NCBI GenBank assembly: GCA_949318235.1
Contig: OX439137.1
Coordinates: 16,283,990-16,347,989, forward strand
Source: Ecdyonurus torrentis
Taxonomy: Eukaryota > Arthropoda > Insecta > Ephemeroptera > Heptageniidae
Length of the DNA stretch: 64,000 bases
Reading direction: 5' to 3'
The number at the start of each line of letters is the position of its first letter. Positions within the stretch are counted from its first letter, which is position 1. The notes beneath the pieces are model-generated. The model did not search any database and had not been told where the DNA came from. It worked only from the letters and a program-made list of their open reading frames with translations. Shown here piece by piece: positions 54,090-64,000 of this stretch. The translations under genes were made by a program, and so were the position numbers.

Positions 54090-54680
54090 TTGCTTTCATA
54101 TTACAGTCAACGCCATAAGTGATCACTAAATATCATAGGTATAGATATAAGAAAATTACTCATTTAGACAGTTAAAAAAAACCTAGCAATATTTTTGATG
54201 CTGCTAACAAGTTGAATTAGGTTTTCAAATATGAGAGAAAAATAAAAATAACCAAAAAATAGCTAATTTTCCAAAGAAAATATAGGATCTATGCATTCAC
54301 GTTAATTTGATGGAATGTTGGATAACTCAATAAAATGGGTGACATAGGAAAATAACTTATTTTGCCAGTTTAAAAATACTAACAATATTGATGTTGTAAA
54401 TATGTTAAATTAGTATCTCAAGTATGTGAGAAAAATAGCAATAATGATAAAAAAAATACCGATTTCCCAAAGAAAATTGGCTTAAACGAATTTTGTCCTA
54501 TGGTGAGCAATGTTGTTCACTACTCCAGTATGGCGTCCAAGCGCATTAAATATAACGTCATGTGCATACACCCTATATATAAAAAAACACGTTTGTCCTA
54601 TGCTAAGCAATGTTATTGTTATTATTAATTACTCCAGTCGAAGCGCATTCAGAATGACGTCATGCGGAGAAACCCTATAT
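54090..54680 (+). mobile_element. Three adjacent TATAGGGTGTATGC-family copies
   Basis: Partial copy 54095-54280 (GTCAACGCCATAAGTGATCAC), complete copy 54281-54577 (TATAGGATCTATGCATTCACG to GTGCATACACCCTATA) and a 3' fragment 54585-54680 (AATGACGTCATGCGGAGAAACCCTATA). Confidence 0.65.
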
Positions 54681-56190
54681 AAAAATTTCGTCTTTATATA
54701 ATTATATGTTATAATGAAGCTTATCAGTAGTGTTGTTCGTAAAACCCTGTTTTCTTGCACCAAAAAATGCGCATTCCATTTAAATAACCAAAGGCGATCG
54801 TCATTTTAGGAGCAGAGAACAGGGTTTACGAACAGCATTAGTGCTGCGCATGCCAGCCAATTACAGTCAGCGCGGGAAAATTTAAAGTTCTTCTAATATG
54901 TGCTATTCTTTTACATTGCAGGGTCTTGATTTTAGAGTTAGTGAGAAAACTATTGCACTGAGGTCACAAATATTTAAATGTGGAATTTTGTTGTCTTTTT
55001 CTATCTGTTAATTAACCTTATCGAATACGATGTATATTAGGGCTATGGATAGAAACCAGTTACTTAACCATTCGATTAACCGGTTTCATTGAAGACTCAT
55101 AAACCGGTTAGTCGTTAGTGGGAATCGATAAGCACTCTTTCGATTTTAGAACTCGCTAAAATTGTTAAGCAAGTTAATGTTTAGTGATTTTGAGAATCGT
55201 CAAGTAAATTTATGATTTTAAAATCAATAAGCTAATGAAAATTGTAATCAGTGCGTATTATCAATTTTTCAGATTTATTTATTAATTTAATTGCATTTTA
55301 GAGTATAAAATTTTAGAATATCATTTTTAGATGCATTGAAAAACGTGTTATAATTATACTTACTTGTATAATCACTTTGATTTATTTTTTGATTAAATTA
55401 AAAAATTAATTTAAATTCAAAGGGTAGAAAAAGTACCCTGAACCATCAATTAATTTTTTTTCAGGGTGGGACCGCCAATGTTGAAGTGAATTAAAAAATT
55501 AAGGTTTTTCAAAATTAACCAAATTTTGGTAACGGGGGTAAAAAAAAAAAAAACAATGGTTACAAATTAAATTACCCTTGAACTCACCCTGGCCCTAAAA
55601 AAGGGTTGATTGCCCTTGATAATATTAAAATTTAGTTTTAGAAGCTAGCTTATTAGTCAACCAATCAATCGATTAATTGATCAAACAAACAAACAGACAA
55701 TCAATCAATCAATCGAATATCCAATCAATCAATCAATCGAATATCCAATCAATCAACAAATCTCTATATTACAGCACTACAACTATTTAAATCACAACAA
55801 CAACAAAAATGATCATTTTTACTTCCTATATTTACAAAACTGACACTTCCGCTTTGTTCGTTGCATCAATTTTCTCTCTGTCTTCATTATTTAGCAATCA
55901 CAAGCTAGTTAGGCAGGCGGGTAGGCAGGCGGGCGGGCAGGCAGTTACACGTATTTTCCAGAAGTGAGCGTCGATCAAATTAACATTTCAGTTTCTTAAG
56001 TTTGCATTTGATATGAAATACAATGCAAATTAGTAAAAGTACGAGAGTTTGTTTTAATATTATTATTCATGTTTATATTTAAATTATGTTTAAAATAAAA
56101 TAAAACCTTTTCCCATTTTCCTAATTTGATGTACTAATTGTGTGTTAACTATTGTTATTTAGCAAAAAAAATATGAATGAATAAATGAAT
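54681..56190. other. Intergenic, no gene seen
   Basis: AT-rich sequence with an inverted pair GTTGTTCGTAAAACCCTGTTTTC (54731) and GAACAGGGTTTACGAACAGC (54818), a CAAT-rich (ATCA)n patch near 55690-55755, and a GGCAGGCGGGC patch near 55912-55945. No exon pair with signal peptide could be assembled. Confidence 0.5.
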
Positions 56191-56204
56191 GAAGGAATGA
56201 AGGA

Positions 56205-56546
56205 ATGAACGAACGAACGAACGAACGAACGAACGAACGAACGAACGAACGAACGAACGAACGAACGAACGAACGAACGAACGAACGAACGAACGAACGA
56301 ACGAACGAACGAACGAACGAACGAACGAACGAACGAACGAACGAACGAACGAACGAACGAACGAACGAACGAACGAACGAACGAACGAACGAACGAACGA
56401 ACGAACGAACGAACGAACGAACGAACGAACGAACGAACGAACGAACGAACGAACGAACGAACGAACGAACGAACGAACGAACGAACGAACGAACGAACGA
56501 ACGAACGAACGAACGAACGAACGAACGAACGAACGAACGAACGAAC
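56205..56546. repeat. (GAAC)n array
   Basis: About 340 bases of CGAA/GAAC units, followed at 56617-56656 by a (GA)n run. The VRSF and TNER frames are artefacts. Confidence 0.97.
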
Positions 56547-56610
56547 ACAAAACAAACAAATAAACAAACAATAAACTAATTAACCAAGAAACAAAATAAC
56601 TAAAATAAGC

Positions 56611-56661
<51 letters not shown>

Positions 56662-56699
56662 ATCGTTTTGAATTTAAAAACGTTAAACATTTTTTTTTT

Positions 56700-58355
56700 T
56701 TAATTTCCGTCACATAAAACAGTAGATATTCATGTATATTTCAATGGTCGCTGCAAGGATGACTCCGCACTGCTAAACAAATGCAACCAGTGGATTTTAC
56801 CAGTGTACCGTGATAGCCAATCAAAATCTAGCTCCAACTATTAAGTTAATATAATCATTTCATTTTTAATTTAATATAAAATCACTTTCTTTGCTAATTT
56901 ACTATACGAACAGTAGTAAATAATAAGTACTTTTTTTAAGAGCTCAACATAAATTTTGCAGTATTGAATAATAGCTTTGTTGTACAGCAAAACAAATTAT
57001 TTATACTTTTATTATTATTTTAAACTAGAAGCAGTCACAAATTGTCAAAACTAAAATACACACAATTGTGTGAATATATTTTTAACCATAATTTACCACG
57101 TTTTATAATTTACCATTATTATTACATTTACCATTATGTTATACCAATATATAATAATAACAATAATATTTTATTACGGCGCATACAGGGATATTTCAGC
57201 CATATTACATGAACCTTGGCCATAAATTGAGCCAATAATATTGCAATAAAAAGACAAAACATTACAATATTGCAACAAAATAAAAAAATTTGGGTTAGTG
57301 CAAAAACAGCGCATCACATCTTGCTTACTGGACATAACTTATTTGACACACAGAAAATAACACCTCTAATAATATGTAAATAAACTTTTACTATCACTTA
57401 TTTTCCAACACAATACGAAAATATATATAATAAAAAATAGATATATTTATTAACAAAATAATTTGTACTTATGTTCATAGACATTGACTTAGAGATGTTA
57501 CCATATATTTATAATAAAGCAAACATCAAGGCACCCTAAAGGAGATAGGCACTACACGGACACAAAAAAAATAAATAAATACATTTGTTAGTTCAGCGAA
57601 TTTGTTTACTCCATAAGAATAACATTGAAAATTGAAAGTAGTTTTAGTTTTTACCAATTATCTAAAAAAAACTTGAATCGCAACATGTTTTTGGATAAAA
57701 CAATAAACAAAACAAATAACATATGTTATATATAGCCATGTTCCTTAGTTTTCAAGATAAAAAATCATTTATAACATATTGAAATTATTAAGTTCATTTA
57801 AATTAAGATACGCGGTGCTGCGTGTTTTTTTTTTTCATTTTTTATTTTTTTATTATTATTATTTTGTGTTTTTTTTTAGAATTTTTTTTTTAATAAAAAA
57901 ACTTTGCATATTGCTCTTTAACTGTCCTAAAAGTGCAATAAAATAATAAATGTATTATACTAAAATCTTTCTTAGAATTCATGAAGTTCAAAAATATCCG
58001 TATTATATATGCATCCAATTCAAAATTTTAAGATAAAATAAAAAAAAACTACGCCAAGGTCTAGTTTTCAATGTATTTCTTATGTAGTAAACAAACTTAA
58101 CGGATTACCAGATTATATTTTTCTCACAATTTGTTACCGTTTGTGTACTGCCTGGGTTCTTTAGGAGCACACCATAAAATAATTATCCAAATATTTTTAA
58201 ATTTCTAAAATACTACATTTACGACATAAATTTAACATTAAATACGTATTTGTTCTATTTTAGTTCATAAAAGGAAATTAAAGTGCTGAAAACATTTCAA
58301 CCCTGCTTGATTTGTTTTCCTATTTGAGCTAGTGCGATGACATTTTTTTTTAATA
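56700..58355. other. Intergenic, AT-rich, no feature recognised
   Basis: Both strands were scanned for splice-flanked exons, signal peptides and known repeat landmarks; nothing supportable was found apart from poly(T)/poly(A) runs near 57820-57890. Confidence 0.4.
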
Positions 58356-58359
58356 TAAG

Positions 58360-58669
58360 GTGTATGCGCATGACGTCACACTGAATGCACGTCGATGCTG
58401 TACTGGAGCAATGAACAACATTGCTCAGCATAGGACAAACTTCGTTTTTAGTTATTTTCTTTTGGAAATCAGTTAATTTTATTGTTAGAGTTTTATTTTT
58501 TTTCTCACATACTTGAAAATCAAACTCAACGTAATTAAAACATCAATGCTCTAAATAATATTGCTAAGTATTTTGAAGCTGGCAAAATTTATCTTATTTC
58601 TTTACCTTCTCATGTTATTTAGTGATCACATATGGTGTCTATTTTTATATGAATGCAACCATCCTATAA
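58360..58669 (-). mobile_element. TATAGGGTGTATGC-family element, reverse
   Basis: AAGGTGTATGCGCATGACGTCACACTG at one end, ATATGAATGCAACCATCCTATA at the other. The interior has AACATTGCTCAGCATAGGACAAACTTCG. Confidence 0.7.
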
Positions 58670-58774
58670 GAAAGTTATATTGATTTTCAATGTGTTGACT
58701 GCCAACCTTACTTAACCCTCTGAATTAATATGAAATTTTAATAGCCACAAATTTGCTACAAAATATATCCTTAC

Positions 58775-58820
<46 letters not shown>
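58775..58820. repeat. (CT)n array
   Basis: Pure TC dinucleotides. Confidence 0.9.
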
Positions 58821-58826
<6 letters not shown>

Positions 58827-58919
58827 CTATTTCACTCATTTTTTAAAGAATATTATTGAATTTAAAAAATAACCTCGAAATGAAAATAATATATTACTCA
58901 TAGTTTTATTGACATGTGT

Positions 58920-59155
58920 TGATCTATTGATTGCTTCATGTATTGACTGTATTTGCTGGTTAATTGGCTGATGTATTTATTCGTGCATTCACCGATTGAT
59001 TGATATATTGATTGATTGTTTGATTCATTGATTGATTCATGTATTGTCTTTTGATTTATGGACTTTTGATTGAGTGATTGTTTGGTTGGATGGTTGATTC
59101 ATTTATTCCTTGATTTATTAGTTGATTCATGTATTGTCTTTAGATTTATGGACTT

Positions 59156-59244
<89 letters not shown>

Positions 59245-59260
59245 CGATCGATTGATACAT
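58920..59260. repeat. (GATT)n array and degenerate GATT-rich leader
   Basis: 58920-59155 is a degenerate GATT/CATT-rich region with a duplicated segment (CATGTATTGTCTTT...GATTTATGGACTTTT). 59158-59256 is regular ATTG repeat, ending about 150 bases upstream of the gene F TATA box. Confidence 0.85.
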
Positions 59261-59401
59261 ATTCTCTCAGAACAGAAGAAATCCCCAAGTCGATATAAAA
59301 AACAAACACTCCACTCCGCTCTCACTGAAGCGAGTTAAATTCAAATGACGTTGTCAGACAGACAGGCAGGCAGGTAAGGAGAGAGGGTAATCTGACTGAG
59401 G

Positions 59402-59446
59402 TATAAATTGACGTGCAGACGTTGGAAAGAACATTCTCAGTCCTCT
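59402..59446 (+). promoter_or_regulatory. Core promoter of gene F: TATAAA plus CTCAGTCCTCT initiator
   Basis: TATAAA at 59402-59407 and CTCAGTCCTCT at 59436-59446, 25 bases before the ATG. The 11-mer and its distance from TATA match gene E. Confidence 0.65.
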
Positions 59447-59470
59447 AGCTTCAGTAAGAGCGGCTTTGGC

Positions 59471-60066
59471 ATGTATACGAACTTAGTAAGTAACTTCTAA
59501 CTATTTATTATTTACTAACTAATACTTCTAAATTACTAACTATTTATTATACTAAATTTTACTACAAAAATACTAACTATTTATAACTTTTACTGCAAAA
59601 GTACTAACTATTTATCATATACTAACTATTTCTGCAAAAATACTAATTACTATTAATTTATAATATACTAAATTTTACTACAAAAAAACTAACTTCTTAT
59701 AACTTTTAGTGCAAAAATACTAACTACTAACTATTTATGATATACTAACTTTTACTGCTAAAATACTAACTATTTATCATATACTAACTTTTACTGTTAA
59801 AATACTAACTATTTATCATACTAACTATTATTGCAAAAATAATTTACATATCTATATTTTAACAGCGTATTTTTTGTTTTTATTTTCTTCTATTATTATT
59901 ATTTTAAATTTTTTTATCATATTTTATATCTATATTTGCTATTAACGTAAAAGGTGACCGACTTGGACCGGAAATCATTAAAAGAGAGGATCTATATTTT
60001 AGCTACAATTTTTTGTACATTCTTTATTTCCAACAAAACAAACACGATAATTTTCAAATAAATCAA

Positions 60067-60102
<36 letters not shown>

Positions 60103-61297
60103 TGAAAAATGTTTTTATAATATTTTTAATGTTATATAAGATTCTAATTTGACTAAAATTTGCACGCTCAAATTTGAATTTCCACATTTACATGTTATCT
60201 TTAAAGTGTAATAAGTTAAATAATTAATCGTGTTTTCACATGTTTGGCGTAACTAAATTTTTAAGTAACATTTCATCTTTACTTTGTGTTAATATTATAA
60301 TTAGCGACCGTCTAGTTTGCGAAATATCAGTCGATCACCTACCCCCTTAATAAATTAGTTAAACTTTTTCTTTCTTTTCATTTTATTTATCTTCTATTTT
60401 TTTAAATCAAAATTTGCAAGATACTATTTTACACATTTTACTGTTTCATTTTTATATGCTTCTTTTTATAATTACTATAGCAGATTACAAGTAACTAACT
60501 CACTAATTGAGCATCGGCAAATAAATTTAGCTTATATATAATTTGTATTAGAATTTCAAAATTGGATCAGTTTTACTTTTTTGTATGATCACAGTACAAT
60601 TAAAGTTAAAATTTTTTAGTAATTTAAATACTTTAAGAAAATCGACTAATATTTTGTGTTGCAATTATACACAATGTTTTACTATTTGAATTTAACGCAT
60701 ATTTTCTCTCTCTCTTATACAAATAGGCTCATAATTATAATTGTTCAAATCCATCACAATCGTGTGAACTAGTAAAAACTAACTAAAAAATAAGCGTTGA
60801 AAATCTTATACACAGCTTTCCAATGCTTTAAGTATCGTGAAATTAATGGTAATAACGTTAATAATCTAACGATAAAAACGTAAATGACGTCAGAAGCTTT
60901 AGAATCACAGTAAACTTGGCCGTTGCAAATCTACAATTTTTCTATTCAGTCCCAACGATTGTGACGTCACTAACGTTTTTATCGTTAAAATATCAATGTT
61001 TAGTGACGTCATAACCGTTGATTCTACAATACTTAAAGTATTGCAAAACTGTGTACAAGCTTTTCAACGCTTATTTTTTTAGTGTTAAGGCGATATGATT
61101 CTTTATATTATTTGCTTGTTAAAGTGTCATTCATGACGTCATTATTAATATGTTTATACAAATGTTTTAGGCGATATGGTTCTCCCTTGCGCTGACAATT
61201 CTTGCAAGCACGTGTCTTACCTCGGCTGAGGAGGAGAATGACGCCACTAAAGTAAAACGTCAAGCAAACTTCGCAGACTTTCACCAAGCAAGGTATC

Positions 61298-61328
<31 letters not shown>

Positions 61329-62521
61329 GAACAATGCGCAGAAAAATGTAGCTGCTAACTCCAGAATGGCGGACTATAGTGGGTATGGATTTGCATCAGG
61401 ATTTGCATCAGGATTTTCATCATCTCAATTAGATGGTGTTCAACCTTATGGCTCGCCAGGAGAAAATACAGGAGAGGTAAATAATAGACTACTTTTATAA
61501 CTAATATTTACATTGTAGATTTTACTAATATGTTAGCTGGAATGAAGTTTTGTAATGTTATTATAGACGAAAAATATAAAACTAATTATGGTCCGCACTT
61601 TGTTTGAGATTCATCACATCATATAATGTTTGTTGCTTAAGTTTTGATTATTACTGCGAGATATTTCACAAAGTTCAGGTTACTTGAGTTCATTGAGTTA
61701 CAGTTGATTATCTCAAAGAGTATAGGTGTTATATCTAAAGTATAAAATATCAATATTATTCCAAAACTTATACTTTCCCTTCCTTAATTATAAGTACTTT
61801 CTATATTTTAGCATATACATTAGAGATCTGTTTTCCTTGTGTATTAATTACACTACTTTAAATTTCTTTATTATTTCAGGTATACGAAGGCGGTAGTTCT
61901 GGTAGCGGGGCACATGATTTCGACGCCCCACAATTTGATGGCAGTAGTACAGGTTCCGATGGATCATCGGGTCACCAATTTGACGGAGGTCATGGAGGCG
62001 GCGGTGGTCACGGAGGCGGAGGCGGAGGTCACGGAGGCGGTGGTCACGGAGGCGATGATGACGGAGGTCACGGAGGCGGAGGAGGAGGTGGTGGACACGG
62101 AGAAGGTCATCATACTTTCAAGATCGTCAAAGTACCTCAAATCTTCAAATACACTGTCATTAAAAAGGTTCCCTATAAGGTTATTGTAGAAGTACCAAAA
62201 CCTTATTCAGTACCTTATCATATCCCTAAGGAAGTTCTTGTACCTAAGCCAGTTCATATCTCAGTATATAAGCCACATGTTGTCCATGTTCCTAAACCAT
62301 TCCACATTACTAAAACCTCCGTAACTACTACTAAAGTCGTAAAGAAGGTTCCTATTACAATCCATAAGGCTGTTAAACATGAGTACCCACATACTATTGT
62401 AGTGAAGAAACCTATTTACATCTCTACTGGAGGACATGGAGGTGGTGGAGGTGGTGGTGGACATGGAGGAGGTGGTGGAGGATATGGCGGAGGTGGTCAT
62501 GGTGGTGGAGGACACCACTAA
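59471..62521 (+). CDS. Gene F: secreted Gly/His-rich protein with Val-Pro-Lys domain and poly-Gln
   Basis: Three exons, 59471-59485 (MYTNL), 61171-61476 and 61880-62521, all phase 0, 320 residues. The signal peptide continues AIWFSLALTILASTCLTSA. EEENDATKVKR ends in KVKR at 32-35, a likely proprotein cleavage site at the same place as KMIKR in gene E. An 11-residue Gln tract (CAA repeats plus one CAG) lies at 48-58, and a FASGFASGFSS repeat follows. Exon 3 encodes a Gly/His block with a GDDDGGH interruption. The conserved Val-Pro-Lys domain comes next (KVPYKVIVEVPKPY, VPYHIPKEVLVP, VVHVPKPFHI), then TTTKVVKKVPITIHKAVKHEY, and a Gly/His C-terminus ending GGGHH. Strong conservation of the Val-Pro-Lys core against the variable N-terminal half suggests the core is the functional part. 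A structural, matrix-type role is inferred. Confidence 0.92.
59948..60355 (+). mobile_element. Dispersed repeat of the 35864-36260 family in gene F intron 1
   Basis: GGTGACCGACTTGGACCGGAAATC to GTTTGCGAAATATCAGTCGATCACC, with CATGTTTGGCGTAACTAAATTTTTAAG inside. Confidence 0.65.
60785..61072. mobile_element. Foldback element rich in TGACGTCA (copy 4) in gene F intron 1
   Basis: AAATAAGCGTTGAAAATCTTATACAC is mirrored by GTGTACAAGCTTTTCAACGCTTATTTTT. It has AATGACGTCAGAAGC, TTGTGACGTCACTAACG and TTAGTGACGTCATAACC. It ends about 100 bases before exon 2. Confidence 0.75.
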
Positions 62522-62536
62522 ACTGCGAAGTTTTTG

Positions 62537-62700
62537 AATAAAAAAAATTTTACATTGAATAATAAAAAGTAATAATTCCGGAAAAAAAGGCTTTTTTTTA
62601 ACCTGTGTACATTTTTTTTTGTCAAAAATATTTTTGTTATAAAATATTTGTTATTTGTATTTGTTGTTATGTTTGTTTACGTTTTACTGACAATAAAACT
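62537..62700 (+). promoter_or_regulatory. Poly(A) signals of gene F
   Basis: AATAAA occurs at about 62537, 15 bases after the stop, and again in GACAATAAAACTC at about 62692, the latter with a T/GT-rich sequence upstream. Either could be used. Confidence 0.45.
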
Positions 62701-63103
62701 CACAATTGTTGTTGAAATTTAATAAGAATATTTTTCTATTATTTTTATACCCTATTTGATATTAATATTTAATAAATAAAATCATTTAAAAATACAAAAT
62801 AATTACCAATAAAAAAAAATGTAAAAAAATAAATATAGCTATAAAATAAAATTAAATAAAATAACACAAAATAAAACATATATTTAAAAAATTCAAATTC
62901 TTATTTCAAAAAATAATAATTATAAATAAATAAATAAAAAAATACGAAGGACATTAAGAAAATGAGATCAAATTTGATAATGCTTAACTTAATCCTTATT
63001 AAGGCGTGAAATCAGGTACTGCGGGATTTGACTAAAAAATTGTAAAGAAAGAAAAATCTGAAATTTTGCACAGTGATACATTAGAATAAGATATCTTCAA
63101 AAA

Positions 63104-63137
<34 letters not shown>

Positions 63138-64000
63138 CTAAATTTTAAATTATGATTTTTTGAAGTTTTAGTCCCATAAAAGCCCATGTTAATTCCAACA
63201 ACTATTTTCTCTCTTCTAATTGTCACAGGTTCTGAAAATTTTATCATAGGTAGCTTTTACTGTTAACTTTTAAATGTCATCATAAAGTTTTGAAGTTTTC
63301 TTTTTAGATTTTGAGATACTAGCCATCTATATACAACCCTTAAGTTTCACTAATATTTGATAGTAGAAGCCATATAATTATGTTAAAGCATAAAAAACTC
63401 TCATAAAAACAGGAAAAAAATTATATTTTCAGCTCTTAATCACGTCTCTTTTGTAATCTGAAAAACAACGAAAACATGCACGTAAAACATAAATTTAATA
63501 AATTATTTAGATACATATAAATAACACTCTTTAGTACTAAACAATAACTCTTTTGAAAAAAGTTTAAAGAGTAACTCGTTAGTAAAAACGTAATTTCTTC
63601 AGTGGTAAATAGTTAACTCCTTAGATTCTAAAAAAATTTAGTATATATGTATCTTACGATTTTATTATAAAAAAAGTCTAAATAGTAAATCTTTAGATAA
63701 TTTTTTTCTTGTGGAAAATGATGTATATCTTAATAATATACAAAAGGAATTCTAAGAGATGTAACATTTTATTATATTAACTTTGATATGATTTTCTGTA
63801 AAGTAAAGTAAATCTCAACAACAGTGATTGGCTGACGAACAAAATAAGACACTTTCATTGGTTGATGTTTTTTTTTTTTTATGCTTGCCATATTGTGTTA
63901 TCGTGCTACACCAATCCCAGTCCCAGTCCAGGGTGGGTGGGTGTGGGTGTGGGTGTGGGTGTGTGTGTGTGGGTGTGCGTGTGTGTGTTTGACATAACTA
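62701..64000. other. 3' flank of gene F with dispersed repeats
   Basis: 63004-63350 is the AATCAGGTACTGC repeat. 63490-63715 is the inverted copy of the repeat at 40505-40745. 63928-63990 is a (GT)n/(GGGT)n microsatellite. No gene is seen. Confidence 0.6.

Overview
The window is nuclear DNA of an animal, very probably an arthropod, though other invertebrates cannot be excluded. It is AT-rich, intron-rich (GT-AG introns) and packed with tetranucleotide microsatellites and small inverted-repeat transposons. Three things point to arthropods. The C-type lectin is a short arthropod-style form. The two glycine/histidine-rich secreted proteins carry a Val-Pro-Lys domain of the kind seen in cuticle-type proteins. 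The shared promoter of those two genes contains a TCAGT initiator. The species cannot be named from sequence alone.

Six split genes can be assembled by joining exons with consistent splice phases. All six begin with a predicted signal peptide. On the minus strand: gene C (4642-11670) encodes a Thr/Ala/Lys-rich secreted protein with two compensating frameshifts; gene A (17774-29559) is a serine protease homologue that has lost His57 and Ser195 and gained an Asp/Ser/His-rich tail; gene B (31175-37253) is its paralogue with an intact catalytic triad. On the plus strand: gene D (41775-46774) is a C-type lectin with an EPN motif; genes E (48567-50791) and F (59471-62521) are paralogous Gly/His-rich, Val-Pro-Lys proteins sharing a TATA plus CTCAGTCCTCT core promoter. 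Protease homologue, protease and lectin suggest a defence or digestive secretory repertoire; E and F look like structural matrix or cuticle proteins. This grouping is inference.

Almost everything else is repetitive. Penelope-like retroelement (PLE) sequence occurs at 1-440 and as a long, apparently perfect inverted pair (arms 21826-22794 and 23282-24250) inside intron 4 of gene A, close to a 200-base assembly gap. At least a dozen inverted-repeat (MITE or foldback) families recur, several nested in one another, and at least four of them carry TGACGTCA motifs. Two inverted copies of a GC-rich, promoter-like repeat (27514-27867, 38922-39270) flank gene B. Introns hold very long arrays of TTCC, GAGT, GATA/GACA, GAAC/GAAT, GTAA and GATT units.

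No CRISPR array, rRNA, intact tRNA or prokaryotic-type system was seen. The most notable points are the triad-defective protease homologue beside its intact paralogue, the inverted PLE pair, the matching microsatellite position in two paralogous introns, and the spread of CRE-like sites by small transposons.
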